From: Alistipes senegalensis
Lineage (GTDB): Bacteria > Bacteroidota > Bacteroidia > Bacteroidales > Rikenellaceae
DNA: 64,000 nucleotides
NCBI GenBank assembly: GCA_023664045.1
Contig: JAMPGH010000001.1
Coordinates: 1,588,083 to 1,652,082, forward strand
Direction: 5' to 3'
Under the pieces are notes generated by a model, which was given only the letters and a program-made list of their open reading frames with translations, searched no databases and had not been told where the DNA came from. Both the position numbers and the translations under genes were made by a program. This document shows, in pieces, positions 53,344-61,253 of this stretch. Each line of letters opens with the position of its first letter. Position 1 is the stretch's first letter.

Positions 53344-54657
53344 CTACAGATCCGTGTTCCATTCGCCGTCGGCGTCCGCGCAGATCACCGCGCGCGACGG
53401 ATCGACCGACTTGAGCCATTGGTAGGCTTTGTAGAGGCAGTAGCCGTTGCCCGCTTCTCCACCTAAGGCGTAGGCCGCGATGCAGGTGTGGTTGCGCGTG
53501 CGGTAGTACATCGCCCGAACCCGCTCCAGATACTCGTCCAGCTGCGCCGGGTCGTTCGAGGGCGTGCCGCCGATGCGGCGGTCGTCGCGGCGCTCGGGGG
53601 CGTGGATGTCGGCCCGGTCGATGACGTAGAGTCCCAGCCGGTCGCACAGGTCGTAGAACCATTCCGGCTGCGGATAGTCGGGCGCTACGGTGTTGTAGCC
53701 TTGCTTGCGCAGGGTCCGCAGCTGCCCGGCGGTCTCCTTGACTTCGGAGGCGGCATTGTAGCGGACGGCATTGAGTTCGACCGGTTTGCCCAGGCGCGTA
53801 AGCACGCCGTCGATCAGCTCCGTCTTGCCGAAGCCGATCCGCAGGGGCATGTACTCCTTGTAGGTACCGTCGCGCCGCGTAAAGAGCATCACCTTGTAGA
53901 GGGGCTGATCCTTGCCCGAGGGTTCCCACTTGTTTTCGTAGGCGTGGTAGATGAAGGGCGTGAAGCGCACCGTGTCGACCGAACGGCCGGGAATCGTAAC
54001 TTCGCGGATGTCGAATTCCAGCAGCTTGCCTTCGGGCGAGTAGATGTCGTAGCCCACTTCGACCGGTTCTTCGTAGTTGAACCGGTTCTGGGCGATGATC
54101 CGCAGGTCCAGCATGGCGAAGTCGCGGCCTAAGGTGTCGGGTACCAGCGCGATTTCGAAGTCGAGGATCGAGCGTTTGTTCTGATAGTAGAGGTAGCTGC
54201 CTTCGAAAGGCTCGCGGCGGGTGGGGGCAGGATAGTCCAGCCGGTTGCGGCTGTCGGACATCTGCAGTTCGAAATCGTTGACTCCCTGCCGGATGTAGGG
54301 CGTCAGGTCGAATTCGGCCGGCGTCAGCGGATCGTCGATCCGCGCCGCTTCGCGGCCGTTGATCCGCAGCGTGTAGGCTGTTCCGGGATTCTCGGCATGC
54401 AGGTAGACGCAGCCGTCGGTCCAGACGTAGGGGATTTCGATCCGCTGCGCCATGACGGCGCGGTGCGTCGCGTCGGCTGCGGAGGCCGTTCGGGGTCGGA
54501 ATTCGATCGTGCGGCCCGAGGCGGCGCGGTCGCCGGCTTCGGCATGGTGGCGCAGGTCGTAGGGCACGACTTCCGTGCGCCCGATGCGTCCGCCTTCCTG
54601 CGCCGATGCGCTCAATACTCCCAGAAGCGCTCCGCAGAGCAAAATCGTTCGGTTCAT
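53344..54657 (-). CDS. Glycoside hydrolase family 2-like protein, truncated barrel
   Basis: The 437-residue protein has a signal peptide (MNRTILL...SASAQ). A GH2 sugar-binding-like jelly roll contains TPYIRQGVNDFELQ. An Ig-like domain follows (about 165-285), then the first part of a GH2 TIM barrel: YNAASEVKETAGQLRTLRKQGYNT, WFYDLCDRLGLYVIDRADIH and RNHTCIAAYALGGEAGNG. Glu401 in LGGEAG corresponds to the GH2 acid/base. The protein stops at residue 437, before the strand that should carry the nucleophile Glu, and the usual GVNRHE motif is also missing. It is probably a binding protein or a decayed enzyme. Its stop abuts rlmH. Confidence 0.78.
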   Translation of the reverse strand: MNRTILLCGALLGVLSASAQEGGRIGRTEVVPYDLRHHAEAGDRAASGRTIEFRPRTASAADATHRAVMAQRIEIPYVWTDGCVYLHAENPGTAYTLRINGREAARIDDPLTPAEFDLTPYIRQGVNDFELQMSDSRNRLDYPAPTRREPFEGSYLYYQNKRSILDFEIALVPDTLGRDFAMLDLRIIAQNRFNYEEPVEVGYDIYSPEGKLLEFDIREVTIPGRSVDTVRFTPFIYHAYENKWEPSGKDQPLYKVMLFTRRDGTYKEYMPLRIGFGKTELIDGVLTRLGKPVELNAVRYNAASEVKETAGQLRTLRKQGYNTVAPDYPQPEWFYDLCDRLGLYVIDRADIHAPERRDDRRIGGTPSNDPAQLDEYLERVRAMYYRTRNHTCIAAYALGGEAGNGYCLYKAYQWLKSVDPSRAVICADADGEWNTDL

Positions 54658-54678
54658 GGCATACCTATTTAAACGCGA

Positions 54679-54724
54679 CAAAGGTACTTTTTTTTTGCCA
54701 AATCGCAAATAACAGCTATCTTTG
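54679..54724. promoter_or_regulatory. Interleaved divergent promoters for the GH2-like operon and asnS
   Basis: On the minus strand TTTG (54706-54709 complement) and TACCTTTG (54679-54686) are 19 bases apart. On the plus strand TTG (54695-54697) and TATCTTTG (54717-54724) are also 19 bases apart. The two -33 elements lie within each other's spacers, so both polymerases cannot bind at once. Confidence 0.75.
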
Positions 54725-54766
54725 TCAATTCGGAAAAGAACCGATAAGAATCGAAAAAATATCGTC

Positions 54767-56155
54767 ATGAAAACGCTGAGAATCGCAGAAATTCTGAAGT
54801 CGGGCGTCGTCGACGCCGATATCGTCGTCAAAGGTTGGGTGCGCACCAAGCGCGGCAACAAGAACGTGGCGTTCATCGCCCTGAACGACGGGTCGTGCGT
54901 GGCGAACATCCAGGTGGTCGTCGACCTCTCCAAGATCGCCGAGGAGGAGCTCAAGCCCGTTACGACGGGCTCCTGCATCCGCGTCGACGGCCGGTTGGTC
55001 TCTTCGCCCGGATCGGGACAGGGCGTCGAGGTGCAGGCCGCGCGCATCGAAGTCTACGGCACGGCCGACCCCGAAACCTACCCGTTGCAGAAGAAAGGCC
55101 ACTCGCTCGAATTCCTGCGCGAGATCGCCTACCTGCGTCCCCGCACCAATACGTTCGGGGCCGTGCTGCGCATCCGCCATGCGATGGCCTACGCGATCCA
55201 CGAGTACTTCAACAAAAACGGTTTCTATTACTTCCATACCCCGATCATCACCGCCTCGGACTGCGAGGGTGCCGGCGCCATGTTTCAGGTAACGACCCTC
55301 GACATGGAGAATCCGCCCCGCACCGAGGAAGGCAAGGTCGACTTCTCGCAGGACTTCTTCGGCCGGGCCTGCAACCTCACCGTTTCGGGGCAGCTGGAGG
55401 GCGAACTGGGCGCGTTGGCGCTGGGCCGCATCTATACGTTCGGTCCTACGTTCCGCGCCGAGAACTCCAACACGCCGCGCCATGCTTCGGAGTTCTGGAT
55501 GATCGAGCCCGAGGCGGCATTCTTCGAGCTGGAGGACAACATGGAGTTGGCCGAGGACTTCCTCAAGTACCTGATCCGCTATGCGCTGGAGAATTGCCGC
55601 GAGGACCTCGAGTTCATGAACAAGATGTGGGACGAGGGGCTCATCGCGCGGCTCGAGTCGGTGCTGGCCCACGACTTCCGGCGGCTGACCTACACCGAGG
55701 CGATCGACATCCTCAAGGCTTCGGGCCGCAAATTCGAGTTCCCCTGCGAGTGGGGTTGCGACCTCCAGTCGGAGCACGAGCGCTACCTCGTCGAGGAGCA
55801 TTTCAAGCGTCCGGTGATCCTGATCGATTACCCGAAGGAGATCAAGGCTTTCTACATGAAGCAGAACGACGACGGCAAGACCGTACGCGGTATGGACGTC
55901 TTGTTCCCCGGAATAGGCGAGATTATCGGCGGTTCGGAGCGCGAGGCCGATTATGGCAAACTCTGTGCAAGGGTCCGGGAGCTCGGTATGAACGAGCGGG
56001 AACTCCGGTGGTACCTCGATACGCGCCTCTGGGGCTCGGCGCCGCACTCCGGATTCGGTCTGGGCTTCGATCGGCTGCTGATCTTCGTTACGGGCCTGAC
56101 GAATATCCGCGACGTGCAGCCTTTCCCGCGCACGCCGCAGCACGCCGATTTCTAA
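54767..56155 (+). CDS. asnS: Asparaginyl-tRNA synthetase
   Basis: The 462-residue class IIb synthetase has an OB-fold anticodon-binding domain ([23 protein letters not shown]). The catalytic core includes [25 protein letters not shown] (motif 2) and [14 protein letters not shown] with [16 protein letters not shown] (motif 3 region). The C-terminal RTP motif is typical of AsnRS. The start at 54767 is the first ATG after the promoter. Confidence 0.97.
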   Translation: MKTLRIAEILKSGVVDADIVVKGWVRTKRGNKNVAFIALNDGSCVANIQVVVDLSKIAEEELKPVTTGSCIRVDGRLVSSPGSGQGVEVQAARIEVYGTADPETYPLQKKGHSLEFLREIAYLRPRTNTFGAVLRIRHAMAYAIHEYFNKNGFYYFHTPIITASDCEGAGAMFQVTTLDMENPPRTEEGKVDFSQDFFGRACNLTVSGQLEGELGALALGRIYTFGPTFRAENSNTPRHASEFWMIEPEAAFFELEDNMELAEDFLKYLIRYALENCREDLEFMNKMWDEGLIARLESVLAHDFRRLTYTEAIDILKASGRKFEFPCEWGCDLQSEHERYLVEEHFKRPVILIDYPKEIKAFYMKQNDDGKTVRGMDVLFPGIGEIIGGSEREADYGKLCARVRELGMNERELRWYLDTRLWGSAPHSGFGLGFDRLLIFVTGLTNIRDVQPFPRTPQHADF

Positions 56156-56156
56156 G

Positions 56157-56305
56157 GTTAAGAATTGAAAATGGAAAATTGAAAATCGGCGCTCCGCCGC
56201 AAGCGGTGTTCGAGGGAGACGCGCTTTCTTTCGGAACCCGCTTTTCCCCGACGATCGGCGGCAAGGGGTAGGTGTTTTTGATTTTTCATTCTTGATTTTT
56301 AATTT
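56157..56305. repeat. AT-rich terminal-inverted-repeat element between asnS and rpoN
   Basis: The left end AAGAATTGAAAATGGAAAAT (56160-56179) and the right end ATTTTTCATTCTTGATTTTT (56281-56300) are inverted matches bounding about 95 bases that are GC-rich and non-coding. The size and ends match the element at 31384. Confidence 0.65.
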
Positions 56306-56315
56306 CGACAAGGCT

Positions 56316-57737
56316 ATGGCTATCAATCAAAGGCAGATCATTTCGCTTCAGCAGAAACTCTCTCCGCAGCAGATCCAGATGATCAAGTTGCTGGAGTTGC
56401 CCACCGTGCAGCTCGAGCAGCGCATCAAGCAGGAGATCGAGGAGAACATCGTGCTCGAAGAGGAGGACCGGACGCCCGAGGAGGATGCCGAACCGCAGCG
56501 GATTTCGGTCGAAGAGTATCTGCGCGAGGACGATACGCCGGCCTATAAAAGCCGGATCAACAACTATTCGAAGGACGACAAGCAGCGTCCCGTCTTCCTT
56601 ACGGGGGGCCGCTCCCTGCAGGAGTATCTGGTCGAGCAGCTGGGCTACCGCAACCTCTCGGAACGCGACATGCGGCTGGCGGTCTATCTGATCGGCAGCA
56701 TCGACGAGGACGGTTATCTGCGCCGCGATCTGGAGTCGGTGGCCGACGACATCGCTTTCTCGGTGGGAATCGAAACTTCGGCCGGCGAGCTGGAGCGTCT
56801 GCTGGGCGTCATCCACGAGCTGGAACCCGCCGGCGTCGGGGCGCGCAACCTGCGCGAATGCCTGCTGTTGCAGATGAGCCAGAAGCGGATCGACACCCGG
56901 CCGCGGCGGCTGGCCCGCAAGATCCTGACCTCCTACTTCGAGGAGTTCGTCAAGAAGCACTACGAAAAACTCATCGCCCGGCTGCAGATCTCCGAGGAGG
57001 ATTTCCGCGAGGCGATCGCCGAGATCCGGCATCTGTCGCCCAAGCCCGGCAACCTCTATGCCGAGGGCGGCACCGACACGACGCCCTACATCATCCCCGA
57101 TTTCATCCTCGATTATCAGGACGGGCGTTTCCACCTCTCGCTCAACTCCTACAACGTGCCCGAGGTGCGCATCAACCGCCGCTACGTCGAGATGATCCGC
57201 GACATGGTCTCTTCGGACGGCAGCGTCAAGGAGAAGGACAAGGAGGCGATCCAGTTCGTCAAGAGCAAGATCGACTCGGCCAAGTGGTTCATCTCGGCCA
57301 TCCGCCAGCGGCACGATACGCTGATGCGGACCATGCAGACCATTCTGGATTACCAGCAGGAGTATTTCAAGGACGGCGACCAGTCGAAGCTGCGGCCCAT
57401 GATCCTCAAGGACATCGCCGACCGCACGGGGCTCGACGTCTCGACCATCTCGCGCGTGGTCAACAGCAAGTACGTCCAGACGCAGTTCGGCATCATCCTC
57501 CTGAAGTCGCTCTTCTCGGAGGCCATGCAGACCTCCTCGGGCGAGGAGGTCTCCAGCTACGAGATCAAGAACATCCTCCAGCAGTGCATCGACGAGGAGG
57601 ACAAGCGCCGGCCGCTCACCGACGAGACGCTGATGGACATCCTCAACTCAAAAGGGTACCGCATCGCCCGCCGTACGGTGGCCAAGTACCGCGAAATGCT
57701 CAATATTCCCGTCGCACGACTGCGGAAACAGATTTAG
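56316..57737 (+). CDS. rpoN: RNA polymerase sigma-54 factor
   Basis: The 473-residue protein has the Gln-rich activator region I (NQRQIISLQQKLSPQQIQMIKLLE) and an acidic region II. The core-binding and HTH region contains GLDVSTISRVVNSKYVQT, and the RpoN box is ARRTVAKYRE (about residues 451-460). Region III hallmarks such as LEPAGVGARNLRECLLLQ are present. ATG at 56316 (MAINQRQ) is preferred; the longer frame runs into the AT-rich repeat. It directs transcription from -24/-12 promoters with enhancer-binding ATPases. Confidence 0.96.
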   Translation: MAINQRQIISLQQKLSPQQIQMIKLLELPTVQLEQRIKQEIEENIVLEEEDRTPEEDAEPQRISVEEYLREDDTPAYKSRINNYSKDDKQRPVFLTGGRSLQEYLVEQLGYRNLSERDMRLAVYLIGSIDEDGYLRRDLESVADDIAFSVGIETSAGELERLLGVIHELEPAGVGARNLRECLLLQMSQKRIDTRPRRLARKILTSYFEEFVKKHYEKLIARLQISEEDFREAIAEIRHLSPKPGNLYAEGGTDTTPYIIPDFILDYQDGRFHLSLNSYNVPEVRINRRYVEMIRDMVSSDGSVKEKDKEAIQFVKSKIDSAKWFISAIRQRHDTLMRTMQTILDYQQEYFKDGDQSKLRPMILKDIADRTGLDVSTISRVVNSKYVQTQFGIILLKSLFSEAMQTSSGEEVSSYEIKNILQQCIDEEDKRRPLTDETLMDILNSKGYRIARRTVAKYREMLNIPVARLRKQI

Positions 57738-57805
57738 AGTTCGCCATTAAGAATTCGTAATTGATATTCCTACGGTGCGATTTCCCGATTTTGCTTTTGA
57801 GAATT
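57735..57805. repeat. AT-rich tract between rpoN and the PAP2-like gene
   Basis: CATTAAGAATTCGTAATTGA (57747-57766) and GAGAATTATGAATCGTGAAT (57799-57818) resemble arms of the AT-rich repeat family but do not pair well. The tract separates two likely co-directional genes by 68 bases. Confidence 0.35.
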
Positions 57806-58426
57806 ATGAATCGTGAATTTTTTTCGCCCCGCCTTGCCCATGCCCTTTCGTGGGCCCTGCATCCGTTTCTGCTGCCGCTCTATCTGGTGGCGTTCCTGTT
57901 GCTTGCCACCCCTTTCGCATACTATCCCGCCGGCATGAAACTCTACCTCGCGTGGGTGATCGTGCTCTATGTCGCGATCATCCCCGTGCTGGGGCTGTGC
58001 CTACTCCGGTCGCTGGGCCGGATCTCCGACTGGCGGATCGACGCGCAGCGCGAACGTCGTTGGCCCTTGTTGATCGGCACAGCGTGCTATGTGCTTTGCG
58101 CCATCACGCTCGCCAAGTTGCCGTCGGCGGTTTTCTTGCGCAAGTTCATGTTGGCGGCCGCCTGCTGCGAGGCCATGTGCCTCGTCGTCTCGTTCTATTG
58201 GAAAATCAGTCTCCACCTCACGGCTATGGGGGCTGCCGTGGCGTTGCTCGTCATCATGAGCATCGTCGATCCGGGACGGTCGCTCGTTCCGCTTCTGCTC
58301 GCCGTTTTCGGCGCCGGTGCGCTGGCTTCCGCCCGCCTTCATCTGGGCTGCCACAACGGGGCGCAGGTGCTGGCCGGTTTCTGCGGCGGTTTCTGCATCT
58401 CCGCGTTGGCGCTGTTGTTTCTGTGA
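57806..58426 (+). CDS. PAP2-like integral membrane protein
   Basis: The 206-residue protein has five or six hydrophobic helices and the outline of a type 2 phosphatidic acid phosphatase: RISDWRIDAQRERRWPL in the first loop, KISLHLTAMG where SGH is expected, and ASARLHLGCHNGAQVLAG where SRxxxxxHxxxD is expected. The His residues remain, but the Ser of SGH and the last Asp (Gln here) are replaced, so catalysis is doubtful. Bacteroidetes orthologues are often called PAP2-family. It may bind or remodel lipid phosphates such as undecaprenyl phosphate. Confidence 0.7.
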   Translation: MNREFFSPRLAHALSWALHPFLLPLYLVAFLLLATPFAYYPAGMKLYLAWVIVLYVAIIPVLGLCLLRSLGRISDWRIDAQRERRWPLLIGTACYVLCAITLAKLPSAVFLRKFMLAAACCEAMCLVVSFYWKISLHLTAMGAAVALLVIMSIVDPGRSLVPLLLAVFGAGALASARLHLGCHNGAQVLAGFCGGFCISALALLFL

Positions 58427-58468
58427 TTTCCTGCACGGCGATTCTGTCGCGGAGAACTGCTCCCGATA

Positions 58469-58503
58469 AAAATACTCCCCGACCCTGCAATGGGCCGGGG
58501 AGT
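58469..58503 (-). terminator. Intrinsic terminator of gdhA
   Basis: On the minus strand ACTCCCCG-CCC pairs with GGG-CGGGGAGT around a TTGCA loop region, followed by ATTTTTA. It lies just after the gdhA stop; on the plus strand it ends the PAP2-like gene less efficiently. Confidence 0.75.
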
Positions 58504-58524
58504 TGCGTTTCGAGGGATCGGAGG

Positions 58525-59880
58525 TTATACGCACCCTTGCGCGAGCATGGCGTTGGCGACTTTCATGAAGCCGCCGATGTTGGCGCCGACCACATAGTTG
58601 ACATACCCGTCGGGCTGGGTACCGTACTGCACGCAGACGGCGTGGATGTTGCGCATGATTTCGTGCAGCCGGGCATCCACCTCCTCGGGCGTCCATGCCA
58701 AGCGCATCGAGTTCTGGCACATTTCGAGTCCCGAGGTGGCTACGCCGCCGGCGTTCGAGGCTTTGCCCGGGGCGTAGAGCAGCTTGTGTTGCTGGAAGAT
58801 GCGGATCGCCTCGGGCGTCGAGGGCATGTTGGCTCCCTCCACGACGCACCGGCAGCCGCCTGCGACCAGCGCCTGCGCGTCGTCGCCGTCGAGTTCGTTC
58901 TGCGTGGCGCAGGGCATGGCCACGTCGCACGGAATGCCCCACGGACGTTCTCCGGGGTGGTAGGTGGCCTGCGGATAGCGGTCAGCGTACTCCTTGATGC
59001 GGCCGCGGAAGATGTTCTTCAGCTCCATGACATACTCCAGTTTCGACGCGTCGATACCCTCCGGATCGTGGATGAAACCCGACGAGTCGGAGAGCGTTAC
59101 CACCGTGGCGCCTAACTGCGTGGCTTTTTCGCAGGCATATTGGGCTACGTTGCCCGAACCCGAAATGCAGACCTTCTTGCCCGCCAGCTTCTCGCCGCGT
59201 GTCGCGAGCATCTCTTCTGCGAAGTAGCAGACGCCGTAGCCCGTCGCTTCGGGACGCAGGGGACTGCCGCCCCAGTCGCGGCCCTTGCCCGTCAGCGTGC
59301 CCGTAAACTCGTCGCGCAGACGTTTGTATTGGCCGAACAGATAGCCGATTTCGCGACCTCCGACGCCGATATCGCCTGCCGGGACGTCGGTGTCTTGACC
59401 GATGTGGCGTTGCAGTTCGGTCATGAACGACTGGCAGAACTTCATCACCTCGTTGTCCGACTTGCCTTTGGGGTTGAAGTCCGCACCGCCTTTCGCACCG
59501 CCCATCGGCAGGGTCGTCAGGCTGTTCTTGAAGGTCTGTTCGAAAGCCAGAAACTTGAGGATCGAGAGGTTGACCGAGGCATGGAAGCGGATGCCGCCCT
59601 TGTAGGGGCCGATGGCGCTGTTCATCTGCACGCGGTAGCCGCGGTTGATTTCGATTTCGCCCCGGTCGTTGAGCCACGGCACGCGGAAGATGACTACGCG
59701 TTCCGGTTCGGCGATGCGTTCCAGAATCTTCATCCGCTGCAGCACGGGGCTGGCGACGATGTGGGGCGCCAGCGATTCGGCTACTTCGCGTACAGCCTGA
59801 TGGAATTCCGGTTCGTTGGGGTTGCGCGCGATAAGCTGCGCCATGAAGTCTTCGACGAATTGTTCGGGGGATGGGGTCAT
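58525..59880 (-). CDS. gdhA: NADP-specific glutamate dehydrogenase
   Basis: The 451-residue protein has the hexameric GDH signature: RVQMNSAIGPYKGGIRFHASVN, LPMGGAKGGADFNPKGKSD (catalytic Lys) and VPAGDIGVGGREIGYLFGQY. A Rossmann domain follows (GSGNVAQYACEKA) and the C terminus has GKASNAGGVATSGLEM. It assimilates ammonia into glutamate. The ATG at 59880 is used; the frame stays open upstream into the composite repeat element but that part is not conserved. Confidence 0.96.
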   Translation of the reverse strand: MTPSPEQFVEDFMAQLIARNPNEPEFHQAVREVAESLAPHIVASPVLQRMKILERIAEPERVVIFRVPWLNDRGEIEINRGYRVQMNSAIGPYKGGIRFHASVNLSILKFLAFEQTFKNSLTTLPMGGAKGGADFNPKGKSDNEVMKFCQSFMTELQRHIGQDTDVPAGDIGVGGREIGYLFGQYKRLRDEFTGTLTGKGRDWGGSPLRPEATGYGVCYFAEEMLATRGEKLAGKKVCISGSGNVAQYACEKATQLGATVVTLSDSSGFIHDPEGIDASKLEYVMELKNIFRGRIKEYADRYPQATYHPGERPWGIPCDVAMPCATQNELDGDDAQALVAGGCRCVVEGANMPSTPEAIRIFQQHKLLYAPGKASNAGGVATSGLEMCQNSMRLAWTPEEVDARLHEIMRNIHAVCVQYGTQPDGYVNYVVGANIGGFMKVANAMLAQGCV

Positions 59881-59906
59881 GGGTGTGTTTTTGAGGGTTT
59901 CGATCT

Positions 59907-59914
59907 CAAAAATA
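59907..59914 (-). promoter_or_regulatory. -7 element (TATTTTTG) of gdhA
   Basis: The minus strand reads TATTTTTG about 27 bases upstream of the gdhA ATG. The 200 bases farther upstream hold no gene and lead to the composite repeat element. Confidence 0.55.
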
Positions 59915-60127
59915 CGCCTTTCGGAGAGGTTTTGCAAATTCTTTAAAAAATCGATTGCCTTTGGGGCCTCCTCTCCGGCCCGATTTGCTTCGGGTCCGTA
60001 TGCGATCGAAACGTTGCCGCTTAAAGATAGTAACGCAAATGCCGGATTCTCCGCGAATCCGACATTTATCAAAAACTTATCAACGTTCCGGATGCGGGCG
60101 GATTCCCCCTCCCTCTCGAAAAAGATA

Positions 60128-60630
60128 AAAGCAGCCTGCAGATGCTGGACGCAGCGCACGGAGAAGCCGAAGGCCCGGCCGGAGGAGCTATTCAACGGAA
60201 GGATGCCGGTAGCGTGGAAGTACAAAGTCCCCGGCGAGGCCGTACCGGCCGCGGCCGGCGAAGACGACCAGTAGTCGCCCACTGTGCCGACATCCGCCAG
60301 ACCTCCCGACGTACGATTGCGGTAGCCCGAAGCAGGTGTTGCAGAGCAATCGCTGGCATGAATGACGGAAAGGAGACCTTCCCGAATGAATGATGAATAG
60401 TTAATAATGAATAATTGTCAGAGCAACAAAAAAGTCGTTTTTGGAGAAATCCGTGATCTCGCAAAATAATTATTCATGATACATTATTCACTCTTAATTG
60501 AGATCTGCTTTCCGGCAGGCTGGAATATATAACTGACGGCGCTTCGAGTTCGCACCGTCAGCAGATTGCTGAATCTGCGGTCGCGCTGGCGGGAGTCGTA
60601 ACCTGTCGCCACTCCGGACCGGAGGACTGC
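60128..60630 (-). repeat. Composite element copy 2 with a C-type-lectin-like fragment
   Basis: This is the inverted relative of 14424-14890. On the minus strand block A (60630-60564) runs GCAGTCCTCCG to AGATTCAGCAATC, then a 10-bp hairpin (CTGACGGTGC with GCGCCGTCAG), block B (60528-60507), an AT-rich element (60505-60388) and block C (60381-60128). Block C encodes a peptide with TPASGYRNRTSGGLADVG, WSSSP and FSVRCVQHLQ. It differs from copy 1 mainly at scattered codons between conserved anchors. The frame runs on into the gdhA frame, but no start or upstream domain of its own is seen. Confidence 0.7.
60388..60505. repeat. AT-rich inverted-repeat element inside composite element copy 2
   Basis: Left arm ATGATGAATAGTTAATAATG with AATAATTG and right arm AATAATTATTCATGATACAT with TATTCACTCTTAATTG are inverted matches. 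It separates blocks B and C of the composite element; the same junction in copy 1 is only 19 bases, so this looks like an insertion. Confidence 0.65.
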
Positions 60631-60649
60631 TTTTATTTCGTCGTGCCGT

Positions 60650-61243
60650 TTATTTCGCGAACCGGAATCCGATGTAGACGTTCTCGTACTTTTCCAATAG
60701 GCCGGTTACGGCCGAGAGCGACGGGATCTTGCTGCCGAGGGCCGTTACCATGTCGACAAGTTTCGTTACCGGAAATACCAGTTGCAGTTCATTGCCGCTC
60801 AGGTAGGCATGACCCGGTACGGTGCCCAAGTCGAATTTGCCTTTCGCGAAGCGCAGCATGATCGCATGCGTCGCCGGGTCGAATTCGTAGGTGCCGCCGA
60901 GGCTTCGCGAACCGAACGTCGCCGTGAAAGTCTCCTCTTTCTCGAATGCGAAGCTGCAGGCGCCGGGTACGATACCTGCCAGCAGGTAGGCTTTTTCGAG
61001 CTTTTCGGCTACGGTCGATTCGAGTGCTGCGCCGCCCAGATCGGCAAGCGTATCTTCGCCTTCGAACTTCACGCCGGGGGCCGTGTAGTTCCACTTCCCC
61101 ACGATAGCATAGCGGGTCAGTTGGCCGTTTGTGGCGTTGTCCGCCACGGTCGTTACGATCTTTTTCAGCAGGTCGCCCCAGCTTTGGGCGGCGGCGCGGC
61201 CCGCAGGCAGAAGCAGCAGGGTCAGCAGCAGGAGTCTCTTCAT
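60650..61243 (-). CDS. DUF4923 family secreted protein
   Basis: The 197-residue protein has a signal peptide (MKRLLLL...RAAAQ). The domain that follows, with SWGDLLKKIVTTVADN, IVGKWNYTAPGVKFEGED and YENVYIGFRFAK, matches the Bacteroidetes DUF4923 (lipocalin-like) family. The function is unknown. It follows nadE by 10 bases and is probably co-transcribed. Confidence 0.85.
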   Translation of the reverse strand: MKRLLLLTLLLLPAGRAAAQSWGDLLKKIVTTVADNATNGQLTRYAIVGKWNYTAPGVKFEGEDTLADLGGAALESTVAEKLEKAYLLAGIVPGACSFAFEKEETFTATFGSRSLGGTYEFDPATHAIMLRFAKGKFDLGTVPGHAYLSGNELQLVFPVTKLVDMVTALGSKIPSLSAVTGLLEKYENVYIGFRFAK

Positions 61244-61253
61244 GAATCGGGGG

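Noticed and set aside
59881..60282. An N-terminal extension of gdhA of about 130 residues.
   Set aside because: The frame is open only because it runs into the lectin-like fragment of the composite element. The GDH family starts near the ATG at 59880, and a -7 element lies in between.
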